DNA of 64,000 nt, taken from Neonectria sp. B-13. Its lineage: Eukaryota > Ascomycota > Sordariomycetes > Hypocreales > Nectriaceae. Below the pieces are notes generated by a model. That model made no database searches, was not told where the DNA came from, and saw only the letters and a program-made list of their open reading frames with translations. Position numbers and translations under genes: made by a program. Every line of letters begins with the position of its first letter. Position 1 is the stretch's first letter. Of the stretch, positions 1 through 9,929 are shown one piece after another. The stretch covers positions 1,103,595-1,167,594 of the forward strand of contig NOKP01000008.1 in NCBI GenBank assembly GCA_002682825.1, read 5' to 3'.

Positions 1-1428
1 GTAACTCAAGAGCATTGAACCATAGTTGGAGTAGGCATAGCCATCTCCAGGAGCATAGTCCAGCGGTCGGGCAACCATGTATTCGATGACGTCGCGGAGG
101 CTCGCGGGGCGCGTGCCGTTCGATTGAGCAATGGCGATAGTTTGGAACATGAAGCCAGGATCGCCCGATACCGATCTGTCATAGCCACCAGTATGGTCGA
201 GCAGATTCTGAATGGTGATGTTGTTGGCTCGGTCGTCTTCAGGCTTGTAGCCAAGTAGAGGGTAAACAGGGGTGGAGTAGTTGAGATGACCAGCCTCGGC
301 CAAGTTGTAGATGGCGGCGTGGACGAACAACTTGCTGACACTGGCCAGCAAGAAGATGTCATCGGGCTTCACAACCGCACGGTTGCTTTCCGCCCACGTG
401 TAGCTCCTCTCGGTGAGGACAGTACCGTTAGAAGCAATGGCCACTTGTGCTTGTCGGACGCCGTTCTTCTTCATCCAGGTCTTCATCACGTTGTCAATTC
501 CAGCTTGCGCACCCTTGTTGTCCTTGAATCCGTTCGTTGTACCCGTCACTGACCACTTTCGCGAAGACGGAATATCTTGCTCCGCAAAGATGACTGAGAA
601 ACGGGCGTCTTTGCCATTTCCACCACCCTGAAGATCGATGGGGTTGAGCCCGTTCTTTTTCTGAGCCTTGATCTCCTTGGCCAACTTTTCGGCTGTGAGA
701 CCTTCTTTGGCGACCCAGGTTCCAACATCGGTGTCGACGAATTGAGGCGTAATGACGTGGTCTTCCGACAAGAACAGGTGGGACGGACGCCAGAACCGCT
801 TCTCGGTTTCGGATCGATAGACTTCGCGATAGTCGATACTGTAGTTGGTGGTGTAGAAGATGGTCGACATATCATTGTCGACGTTCTCGTGACCCAGAAC
901 GCAGTATCGGCGGTCTTGCGGTGTGCCGTACATGCGGAAGCCCTTGATGGTCATGCTGATGCTACCAGTCGAGTTCTCATAGCCCCAGGGGTTCGTCAGG
1001 TCACAGACCTGGGCCCAGTTTGTAACATTGACCTTTTCCACGACGCCAGCGAAGACGGTGCTGTCTGCAGGCCCCGTCGCAGAGACGTGTGTCGAGACAA
1101 ATCCCTCGGTCTTCCAGCCCTCTAGCCAGGCGTCGTAGGTCTTCTTGTTGGCGCCTTGGATGATTTCGAAGGGCTTTCCTTCCCGTCGGGACCAGACTGC
1201 TGCGTATTTGACGTCGGGGGGCGAGCCGTAGGTGCTCAAGGAGATGATTCGATAGCCATCCGTAGTTAAAGACTTGGCTTTCTCGGCGTGTCGTGAACCC
1301 TCTACGTTGTAGTAGGTCTGGATGTCTCGTGCATTGGTGTAAGAAGCACGGTGCTCAATAGCGGTCGCCTGAGCGACGGAGCATAATGATAGGCAGCATG
1401 CCAGGAGACTGGCGACGGAAGGAAACAT
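1..1428 (-). CDS. Polyglycine hydrolase-like secreted serine protease, 3' end outside window
   Basis: A single open frame runs without a stop from ATG at 1428 to base 1 (476 codons), so the C-terminus lies outside the window. The N-terminus (MFPSVASLLACCLSLC...) is a typical secretion signal. The middle (about residues 30-290) carries repeated blocks with motifs such as KPFEIIQGANKKTYDAW, GFRMYGTPQDRRYCVLGHEN and SETEKRFWRPS, which I recognise from fungal polyglycine hydrolases (the chitinase-modifying proteins that cut the glycine linker of plant class IV chitinases). The C-terminal part is beta-lactamase/penicillin-binding-like: SVSK (Ser363, Lys366) is the SxxK nucleophile motif and YSN (Tyr466) the second catalytic motif. 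Several N-x-S/T sites fit a secreted glycoprotein. Substrate specificity is inferred from family resemblance. An esterase or other serine beta-lactamase-like hydrolase is the alternative. Confidence 0.8.
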   Translation of the reverse strand, partial: MFPSVASLLACCLSLCSVAQATAIEHRASYTNARDIQTYYNVEGSRHAEKAKSLTTDGYRIISLSTYGSPPDVKYAAVWSRREGKPFEIIQGANKKTYDAWLEGWKTEGFVSTHVSATGPADSTVFAGVVEKVNVTNWAQVCDLTNPWGYENSTGSISMTIKGFRMYGTPQDRRYCVLGHENVDNDMSTIFYTTNYSIDYREVYRSETEKRFWRPSHLFLSEDHVITPQFVDTDVGTWVAKEGLTAEKLAKEIKAQKKNGLNPIDLQGGGNGKDARFSVIFAEQDIPSSRKWSVTGTTNGFKDNKGAQAGIDNVMKTWMKKNGVRQAQVAIASNGTVLTERSYTWAESNRAVVKPDDIFLLASVSKLFVHAAIYNLAEAGHLNYSTPVYPLLGYKPEDDRANNITIQNLLDHTGGYDRSVSGDPGFMFQTIAIAQSNGTRPASLRDVIEYMVARPLDYAPGDGYAYSNYGSMLLSY

Positions 1429-2846
1429 AGCGTCGGATTACGCAACAGACAAACCACTGAATAGACAAAGCGTGGATGAGGCCTAAAACTCTACATCGCT
1501 GGCTCCCGCATCACTTTTGTAGCGGCCATCAACTTTCATCAATCTCGGAGCGGTCGGGCGAGTTCTATAATTAGCGTGTGCATTTCTAGTGATTTCGCGA
1601 TACGAGATGCAGTCCTGCAAAGCCCCCCACATGGCTCTACGGTTAAAACTTTAACTCGCCCGGGACTGTCGTCCACTAATCCCTAGAGCGAAATGAACGG
1701 GTTCGCTGGCGGGCTGCGTCTCCTGTTCAAGATTTAGACCCGACATTTTGGCTCCTGGGAAAAGCTCCCCACCTGGAAAAACGGACGTTGTAACTTCACG
1801 GGCCGGGCCGTGGTACGTGACAGATACGATGGAGCTTCTTTTCCACCACCCAGAGCGACGGGAATTATACTTGGCTGATTTCCCTTTACGTATTAAATAG
1901 TAAGTGATCAATCGGCAACGGACGGGTTGTCTCAGTCTCAGCGTCCCCCAAGATGCCGAAACAGGGGCCCCTCGGCATCCTCCGTGACTTCTGGAGTTTG
2001 TGTGCTGCTAGTGTGGGAAAATGCGGCTGGAATACGGACTCACTAGAGAAGCAACCAGTCGGATAGCGCAATATTGTGCATGACGATTCAGCTCGCTCTG
2101 AAGTACGTACCCCGCGTGATGTGTGACATTTCTGTGCTTTTACTCGCCACCAGTTGCGTGATAAGAAGAAGTGACCCGACGGCTGTCCAATCCATGCCGC
2201 GTAACACTTGTAGGATGGCGACTGGTGTTCAATTCAGTATCTACAGCCCAGTCACCACAAACTTTCGTTTACTCCACTGTTCTTTCAGCTGCCAATATTC
2301 TAAAAGTGTAACAACAGCAGCACAACGTCATAAATAATAACCACTGAGCACACGTGCAAGGGTGCAAGGGACTCTGCTACAGGTACTAGTGTAAGCAGGC
2401 TGATTTAATGCGACAAATAATAAGTGAAGAGTACTCGTCCTCTCCCAAAATCTACAAGTATCACCCTAGCTATCAGAAAAGAGGGACACGATGATGAGAT
2501 GAACGAATAGAGATTGAAGAGATATATAGAGACTGGCAACTACGAAGTCTCTCTGAGAAATACGTCATGGACTCACGAGTTGACGTGGGAGGCCATCCAA
2601 TGTGGGAGGCCAACCAATGCGGGAGGCCGACCACGGAAAATCAGGCACCCAATCCAGAGACCACATTCACACAATTGTTCGGCCTCTCTCCTCCTATCTA
2701 CGACATTCACAAGGTCTTTAAGAGCCCGCATTTAAACCCGGCTCTTTCCCTTCTCCTACAGTCACAGAAATCACACATCTGCCTTGTCTGCCTCAGCACC
2801 GCTTCCATTCCATTATCATCAACTCGTTTCGAGCATTCCGGCTGAC
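1429..2846. other. Intergenic region between divergent genes
   Basis: It separates two divergently transcribed genes and must hold both promoters. Only short unsupported ORFs occur. Three tandem 17-bp units lie at 2585-2635 (listed separately). I see no RNA gene or mobile element. Confidence 0.6.
2585..2635. repeat. Three tandem 17-bp units, two with CCAAT boxes
   Basis: Three consecutive units start at 2585, 2602 and 2619, each of the form GYGGGAGGCCNNCCANN. The first two end in CCAAT, the core bound by the fungal CBF/HAP complex. The array lies about 210 bp before the BTB gene start, so it may be part of that promoter. Confidence 0.6.
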
Positions 2847-4077
2847 ATGCCTAAGAAGAAAAAGGCCCCAAAGCTCCAACAGTCTGGAGCAGTGTGTATA
2901 CCTCAGGACGATGACACGGGGCCAAAGAGCTCGTCAGTCTCCTCCCTGCGCTGGCTAACACGGCACTGACAATTTACCCATAGGCCATATGAGAGCACCG
3001 TCATCAAGCTCTACTTCCAACATAGGCGTCTTCTACAAGTTCCTAACGACCTACTTGAAAGATGCCCAGCGCTCATTTCTCAGCGTAGCCGTGGAAGCTA
3101 TTATCGGGATGGGCTTAATCTCGGATATTTGTCCCTTGATGTCGGCCATGTCCTTGTCCACTTTCTCTACACTGATACCTACCAGTGCCTCAGACAGAAA
3201 GGAGCGACACCTGGCGAAAATTTCGCCTCCGAATTCGCGATCGCGCTTCAAGTGTATTCCGAAGCTGAGAAATACACCTTGCCTTCACTTGCTGAACTTT
3301 CGAAGGTGGAAATTCGCAGGGTGGGCGATGAACTGAGCTTATCTACAATCATCGACATAATCGAGGAAGATAATTGCAAATCTATTCAAAGACGATGGGT
3401 TGCTAATTATTTCGAATCTCGGGTTCAGTTATTTTGCAACAGTCTCACGCGCACGACTGCAGACAAACTCCTTTCTGAGCTGGACGCTCTTCCTCCAACA
3501 ACCAGTAGATTGATCCTCCAGAGCGTGACAACACTCGGTACTCGAGAACTATCCTCTGAGGACTCAAGGGGAGATGACGACCAAACGGCGGGTCAGTTGG
3601 AACTTGTTCAAGGCAAGCAAACAGATGAAGCCGAAGCTGAAGATGCAGAACCTCCAGTCCAACCGACCACATCGCCTGCAACCATGGACACCCCGCCTTC
3701 ATCTGATGAATCATTTGTGTTTCCAAAGTTGGACGGTGAGTGTTCCAAACCTGGTTTCCTGCTTCATTTTTCTTTTCCAGACTCCATCAAACTGTGGCTT
3801 GCATATACTAAGAGAGCAGAAAGTGTTTGTATGGCCGAATGATGAGTTCTCCGACGCTCAAGTCAGGCGTGTGGTAGTACCTAGGCAAAACGACGACTCG
3901 GAGCCTGGAAAGAAATTGAAAAAGGAGAGGAAGCAAGAAAGGAAGAAGGAAAGGCAGATACGGATGTTGGAGGTGGTGGAGGAGCAGCTAGAAGTTGATT
4001 CAGGTCATCTCGGTGATTCGGAGGACGGCGTGTCTATGATAATGTCCCCAACTGACAACAGCTTCGATTCGTGGTAA
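2847..4077 (+). CDS. BTB/POZ domain protein
   Basis: Proposed join 2847..2932, 2984..3735, 3815..4077 (366 aa). Intron 1 is 51 nt (GTCAGT donor, GGCTAAC branch, CCCATAG acceptor) and restores a BTB-type frame beginning PYESTVIKLYFQHRRLLQVP and continuing through LSLDVGHVLVHFLYTDTY. Such proteins usually serve as scaffolds, often cullin-3 adaptors. The N-terminus is lysine-rich (MPKKKKAPK), a possible nuclear signal. The region after the BTB fold is alpha-helical, followed by an acidic linker. The second intron starts at GTGAGT (3736). Its obvious acceptor at 3780 leads to a stop 20 codons later, whereas AG at 3814 opens a clearly coding Lys/Glu-rich tail (KKLKKERKQERKKERQ) ending at 4077. The third exon boundary is therefore an inference, and alternative splicing is possible. 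Confidence 0.7.
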
Positions 4078-4410
4078 TATTGTCCTTAGCAATAACATCG
4101 CCTGAAGGTTCGGTGCCTTGAAATATTTGCGCGGATGAAGGGGGGCTATTGAACGCCTACCTTGGATCGGTTGCTTTGAGAACGGACCGAGGGAATGTCG
4201 AATATTTCTCACTTAGACCTTCGCAAAGCTTTATGGTTTTCGCGCCATTTTTTCTTTCTTTCATGAATCGAGTTAGCTATCGCGCAATCAGTAACTTTCA
4301 AAGCTTCGTGGAAAAAGAAATGTATCCATAAAATATTATTCCAGCATTTGAACGGCTTTCATTTCATCGCTCCAGCCCACTTTGTCGCGGATGACTGCGG
4401 GGAGGGTTCA

Positions 4411-4653
4411 CCTCGGTACATTGTGGGTCCATGCCCTTGATATCCCAGTTGACCGAGGTTTCGTGAGGAGACTTCTAGAAGGTTACAATACTCCAACCGA
4501 AGTGATCTGCAAAAGTGGAACGCTCCGTAATGCAGAGTTCTTGACATGGGATACGTACGGAGAGTCAGTCGGCACAATGTGGGTCCATGTCCTTGCGGGA
4601 GTGCCGGGATCTCATCCCAGTCGGCACGACCGAGGCTCCGTCCGTCTCCGAGG
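4411..4653. promoter_or_regulatory. Cluster of four CCTCGG/CCGAGG boxes, putative FarA/FarB/CTF1-type sites
   Basis: CCTCGG occurs at 4411-4416, and its complement CCGAGG at 4453-4458, 4630-4635 and 4648-4653. CCTCGG is the established core of the fatty-acid response element bound by FarA/FarB in Aspergillus and by cutinase transcription factors in Fusarium. The cluster lies 280-525 bp upstream of an enoyl-CoA hydratase/isomerase start, and the next gene encodes a FarB/CTF1-beta-like factor. Occupancy by that factor is inference. Confidence 0.5.
4422..4636. repeat. Diverged direct duplication in the promoter
   Basis: Three blocks recur in the same order: TGTGGGTCCATGYCCTTG at 4422-4439 and 4578-4595, ATCCCAGT at 4442-4449 and 4614-4621, and GACCGAGG at 4451-4458 and 4628-4635. 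Offsets of 156, 172 and 177 bp show small insertions after an ancient duplication of a promoter module. Confidence 0.6.
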
Positions 4654-4933
4654 CTAGTGATCTCTCAGACAGTGGCACGCTTCTCTTTCCCTAGAGTCGA
4701 CAAAAGAAATACTTCGTGCGAACTCCGAGCCCAGTGAGTCGGTCAAGCCAGCGCAGGCTGGAATCTGGGGTGCCGATATATGGTTTGCTCTGCTTCTGAT
4801 ACCGAGCAAACGTACCGTGCATTCGTGCCTGGACTATAAGAGTGCTCTAGATCCATTCCATTAGCATACTAGATCAGCTTTCGATCACCTATCAAACGTT
4901 TAGCACATCTTCCCAATTCTGAACAGCATCAAC

Positions 4934-5940
4934 ATGTCCGCCACAATTTCCCCACCAGTTTCCTACTCATCCCTCCCGTTGAGCGCCATCGCCGTCTCCC
5001 ACGTCCCCGAGAATTCCCCCACCGCGACCAAGGTCCTCGTGGTGACCTTGAACCGTCCCAAAAAGTACAATGCTGTCACCGAGACTCTGCTCACCGAACT
5101 TGAGAGGGTCTACGACTTGGTCAACATCGATGATCGGGTCCATGCAATTGTTCTGACTGGCGCCGGCAAAGCGTTCTGTGCCGGAGCCGACCTAGAAGTT
5201 GGGTTCTCTGGTCTGTTGGCACAAAAGAAGACTGAGCAGTTGGCAAAGAAATACAGAGACCAGTGGGTGCTTCAACCAATCGCTTCAAGATAAATACTCT
5301 AACTTTGTAAACCAGGGGCGGTCGTGTTGCTCTTGTCATCTCTAGATGTACCAAGCCTACGATTGTTGCCATAAACGGTCCTGCCGTGGGTGTAGGGCTC
5401 ACTCTCACACTCCCTGCGACGATCCGCGTTGCTTGGTCTGGTGCTAAAGTCGGAGTACCCTTTTCTCGTCGCGGCCTCACGCTCGAATCGTGTAGCGCGT
5501 TCTTCCTCCCACGCCTTGTTGGACTTTCGAATGCAATGCACCTCGCCACCACGGGTGATACGTATCTCGCAACTGATCCGCTCGTCAGTGGGCTATTCTC
5601 GAAGGTTCTCCCGAGCCCGCAAGAGACATTCGCGTATGCAATCAATCTTGCCACTGATATCGCGGAGAAGACTTCCGTCATTAGTACAAAGCTGATGCGG
5701 GACATGCTGCTCTATTGCCCCGCCACGCCCGAGGAAACCCACGTCCTTGATTCGAGAATTTTTCTTTCTACTATCGGTACCAAGGACAATGTAGAGGGAA
5801 TTGAGAGCTTTATGCAGAAGAGGAAGCCTGAATTTAGCGGGACGATTGATGCGAGAGAGTTCCCCTTCTGGCCCTGGTGGAGCGTCGGAGAAACAGAGAC
5901 TGATGCACAGAGTGCGGGAACGCCGAAGGCAAAATTCTGA
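4934..5940 (+). CDS. Enoyl-CoA hydratase/isomerase family protein
   Basis: Join 4934..5262, 5316..5940 (317 aa). The 53-nt intron has a CTCTAAC branch and an ACCAG acceptor, and joining the exons yields the family motif RDQGGRVAL. Crotonase-fold hallmarks are present: VVTLNRPKKYNAV near the N-terminus, the oxyanion-hole segment VLTGAGKAFCAGADLE, INGPAVGVGLTLTLPATIR, then FSRRGLTLESCSAFFLPRL. Members hydrate or isomerise the double bond of enoyl-CoA esters in beta-oxidation and related pathways. The C-terminus (KAKF) is not a PTS1 peroxisomal signal, so location is open. The FSRRGL block resembles delta3-delta2-enoyl-CoA isomerases as much as hydratases, so the exact reaction is unresolved. 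Putative CCTCGG fatty-acid response boxes precede it, and the downstream neighbour on the same strand is a likely fatty-acid-type Zn2Cys6 regulator. Confidence 0.88.
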
Positions 5941-6463
5941 TGGAGTAGAGAGTGTTTGATTGGAATTATCTACGACGCTCTAAAGTTTGCTTGTGGGAGG
6001 GACAAATATTCAAGGGAGATAAGGCTATTACCATTCCTTTCTGTGTGGTCTATCTTTCGGTGTGCTCCATGGGGAGGGTGGGAATAATTCCCATGTAGAG
6101 TGCACAATCATTTGCTTAGATAGAGCTTCTGTGTATCTTGACTAGAAAATGAACTTGATTACCAGTCAAATTAAGTAGCATATACTAAGCCGATACTTCA
6201 AGGCGTAAGTTTAGACAGCCGCCCGTTGATGCCAGCTACCTGTTCGTATTCGTACCTCGGGCCACAAAATAAGCAGCCCCTCACACGCTTTGCGGAGCTC
6301 ACATGTTGTGCAGGTGGAGTACCTCGGCGATTTCTCGCCCGCTTCTGTAATTCGTTGGTTCAGCACAAGGCGTTTCCATTTCGACCCAGATCTTGCCGAC
6401 GTTGTTTCCAACATCCATTCTTTCTTGACAATAGTACGCCTTCGAATAGCATGACTTGACAGA
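5941..6463. other. Intergenic region with two CCTCGG boxes
   Basis: Terminator of the hydratase gene and promoter of the Zn2Cys6 gene. CCTCGG occurs at 6255-6260 and 6322-6327. An upstream ATG at 6451 is followed at once by a stop (ATG-ACT-TGA), a minimal upstream ORF 13 nt before the true start. Confidence 0.55.
6255..6327. promoter_or_regulatory. Two CCTCGG boxes in the promoter of the Zn2Cys6 regulator
   Basis: Both sites read ACCTCGG on the + strand, 67 bp apart, about 137-209 bp before the start codon. If the protein downstream is a FarB/CTF1-type factor, these would be candidate autoregulatory sites. Only the motif is seen directly. Confidence 0.45.
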
Positions 6464-9088
6464 ATGCCTCCGAATCGTGTTGGCAAGCGCGCTGCCGTCG
6501 CGTGTCGGGCCTGCAATCTGCGCAAAGTGAGATGTACTGTCACCTTGTCTGGCCCACCCTGCGCCAACTGCTCTGTCGATGGCGTACCTTGCATGGTGCT
6601 GAGCCGAAAGAGGCGACGGTAGGCTTCCTTTCATTTCTAGATAGTCTGTCTGATGTACTAATTCCATCAAGGAACTCCGACTTAATACCGTCGGTTTCGC
6701 CGAGCAGTTCAAAGACGGGCGAGGACGAAGCTGCAACGGCCTCGAATCAAGAACCGCAACCAAAGCCGGGCACAGCTACTTCACCTTACCATAGCCCCCA
6801 AGTGGAGCAACCATCTGCTATCACTCGCCATGGACTTGACTGTCCACTTCCTCCAGCGGATAGCACTCGTGGTTCATCTCCCGAAGATGTCCACCTACCC
6901 CCAATCGTGGCAGAGAGCAGACCAACAACTACTATGCTAGAGTATCCACTGCCTTCTCTTGCAGCTATCACTTCCGCTACCCGATGCCTCTCCGAATTTT
7001 CAGATGCAGCCCAACACAGCTCTGCATTTGCAGAAACCTTGGATGAGGGAGACGATCCTGTGAATGGCGTCCCATTCTACCCTGGTAAGACGGCGAAACT
7101 TCCTTGGCCTCTACACCCTGGCCTTGCATCAGCTCAGACCCCAATATGTTTCATCTAGCTAACTCCTACTTCTACAGGCGACAGACGGGGTCCGGCATTC
7201 GTCATCGACATTTGTGAACCTCACAAACCCAACAAGCAGAGCCACTTCTTTGTCCCTATGCCTTCGATTGAGTCGATGCAACCAGAAGATGTCGACTATC
7301 TCCGGTCTAAAGGTGTATTTTCCCTTCCTCCACAGCAAATAAGAGAGGCCCTCATACACTCATACTTCCATTACGTTCACCCGTGCGCACCTATTTTAGC
7401 TGCAAATGACTTCATACCCAAATACGAAAAGGGCCGAGTGAGCCTACTACTTCTCTGGAGCATGTTCTTGGCAGCAGCAAGCGTGAGTCTGCAATAATCT
7501 GCCTACATCCCGTACTAACTACGTAAAAGTTCATTGATGACAGCCTACTTTGCGATGACTTCTGTGCCTCACAGCTGGTATTGAAGCGTGCGGCGTACCA
7601 AAGGGCAAAGGTAAGGTGTTTCGTTTCAAGTGACTAACGCTGACTTCCGGCCAGGCTTTGTACGATGCAGATTACGAGAAGGACAAGATTACCCTCATTC
7701 AATCAGTATTTCTGATGAGTCATTGGTATACCGGCACGGAAGACCGCACCGGACCGTGGCATTGGAACGGCATCGCCATTAGTCTATCTCACAGCATTGG
7801 ACTTCATCGCCGGCCCATGCTTACACCTCGAGCCTCTCGGCGAATTCCAATGTTTTGGCGTCGTCTCTGGTGGTCGATATATTGCCGCGAAGCTTGGCTA
7901 TCCTTGGGTCAAGGTCGGCCAATGAGACTTTCTCTCGACGATTCCGATATGCCCATGCCAGGCCTAGCGGACGTAGAAGTTCTAACAGCGGAAGCAAGTG
8001 TCGACCCTAGCCATCAGTATCTGCCCGCTGATCTCGAAACGGTGTTTGAGATCTGGCTCTGCCATGTCAGGTTAACCAAAGTGTTGGGGACTATCTTGTC
8101 AACCAACTACACTGCAAAAGACACAAAGCCCTCAAGAACGGACCTCGAGCAAAGCGAGAACGAGATTCGAGCCTGCTTCTGCATTCTTCCTGAGAGTGTT
8201 AGCAGAAGCCGGGTTGTCTCTTCTCATATCTACCAGTTCAGGCTCTTCTTTCAGTGAGTTTCCTTTTTGAATATGACGTTATATGAACTAAAAAGTATTT
8301 AGGACAACTATCATCGTTCTCTACCGACCTTTTATCTTCGATACTCCGCATGAATTACCTGAGAACCAGCAAGGCTCATGGCGATCCTTCGCAAGTCAAA
8401 AAGCTCTTATTGCCGCCTCGGAAGCGATCGGCGCTGTCAACTCCATGATGGCCGAGAACCTCATTGGACTGTGCCAGAGCATCACGTAGGAATCACATGT
8501 CAATTCGGGCTTTATATGACTTGTCTGACTATTGACCAGAACCCTAGCCCTCGTACAACCGATGCAGATTCATCTCTTGGAGTCGACGTCATTGAAGCCT
8601 ATGGCGGCTCAAATGGGCAAGCACAACCTCGCTCTTTGCATGCTTGCCATGGGCGAGCTTCGCAAGTCGTACATCGCCGCCGATGCGGCTTTCAAACTAT
8701 TTGAAAGGGCTAGAGGCAAAATTGAGAACAAAATCGTACTAGAGCAACCGCCGTATACGCCACCACAAGTGCCTCCCGCTGAAACAGAGCTTACTGAGGG
8801 GGAGTGGGGGAGCTACGGTGAAGGCTATCCTATTCCAACACCGACCCTGTTTACAGACTTGTTGGCACCGTTTTCCAACGCAGTTTCGGACGATACTTTG
8901 GGGATGCTCCAGTACGTTCCTCTGATTTGTGCTGAGTACTCGACGGCCTTCGGATTGGAAACTTAGACATGAGCTAACAGTGATTTAGCACAGATACTTG
9001 GCTTGACATCCAGAATATGGAGCGGACGTGGACACTCGATCGCCTGGGTTTATCTCAAGGCACAATTACACCCAGACACGAGGCCTAA
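6464..9088 (+). CDS. Zn2Cys6 transcription factor, FarB/cutinase transcription factor 1 beta-like
   Basis: Join 6464..6618, 6672..7084, 7178..7482, 7530..7610, 7655..8253, 8303..8485, 8540..8911, 8989..9088 (735 aa); every junction keeps phase. The binuclear zinc cluster is N-terminal: Cys14, 17, 24, 33, 36 and 43 (spacing C-x2-C-x6-C-x8-C-x2-C-x6-C), followed by basic SRKRRR. After a Pro/Ser-rich linker comes the fungal-specific transcription factor domain, with FSLPPQQIREALIHSYFHYV, SVFLMSHWYTG, WHWNGIAISLSHSIGLHRRP and FWRRLWWSIYCRE. The sequence after the linker resembles the cutinase-factor/FarB group that activates fatty-acid and lipid-degradation genes, but I cannot exclude another paralogue. 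CCTCGG boxes in its own promoter and before the neighbouring enoyl-CoA hydratase fit that role. Confidence 0.85.
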
Positions 9089-9929
9089 GTGGCAAGTGAC
9101 CACAGAAGTCGCAAGTGGTCAATGTCGTGCAGATTAGATGATGGTGTACTTTCTAGCCACATGATTTGTACTTAGCTTTAATATTTTACACACGCATGGC
9201 TATTCGTTATAAGAATTATGTAGCTCTGACAAATTAGCTGCGGCATACCAGAGGCATCTTCCCTCGGTACATCTCCAGGTCTGTTACCCACAAACAACCA
9301 TTGTCACATGCATAGACTTTCACAAGATTCATCAACATCACAAGGTTCCTCTGCCCGTTGGTCTTCCAAAGTCTAACTTTTTTGACCTCCCTCAACGAAC
9401 CTTGATGCCTTCAACAAGCCTGTTATCCTAGATGACACGTTTCCTATCCCTTCCTCAAATCATGTATAACGACATTCCTTTCCCGCTAGGATAGATAGAA
9501 ATCAAGAGCTTCTCATGATCCAAAGATCCTAATCATCAGATGCAACAACCATGAATCTGGTAAAATATGGTTAATGCGCCACCAACCAGGGCTTGGGGGT
9601 CCTGATGACCCGAGTTACCCTGATACCGTAAACCTCAGCACTTCAATGGAGACTTAGCGCCTCCACAACCCGACAAACAAGGGGTTTGGAAGCCGCTGAC
9701 CAGTTCATTAGGGTGATACACTGGGTCGAATCTGGGTTGGGCACTATTTTTCTTTTTAAGTGCTGAGCTTTTGCGGTAGCTTTCAATGTCCACTATGCTT
9801 TATGTAACATGAGTCATGCCGTATGTGCGCAAACTCTGATTAAGGATTCAAAGTTAAGAGATAATTATTAAAGCACAAACAGCGCTGTCGGAAATTTCCT
9901 TTCATTCATTTGTACTTCACCTTTCGACA
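9089..9929. other. Intergenic region
   Basis: No gene is supported. It holds the 3' end of the regulator and the promoter of the next gene. One more CCTCGG occurs at 9262-9267. An AT-rich stretch around 9750-9910 precedes the next start codon. Confidence 0.5.

Larger units (their letters stand above)
4078..4933. other. Intergenic region, promoter of the enoyl-CoA hydratase gene
   Basis: It holds a duplicated promoter module with CCTCGG/CCGAGG boxes (4411-4653) and a TATA-like CTATAAGAG at 4834-4842, about 92 bp before the next start codon. The short ORFs here are not convincing genes. Confidence 0.6.

Noticed and set aside
5121..5705. 194-codon minus-strand ORF
   Set aside because: Antisense to the enoyl-CoA hydratase gene and spans its intron; no family features.
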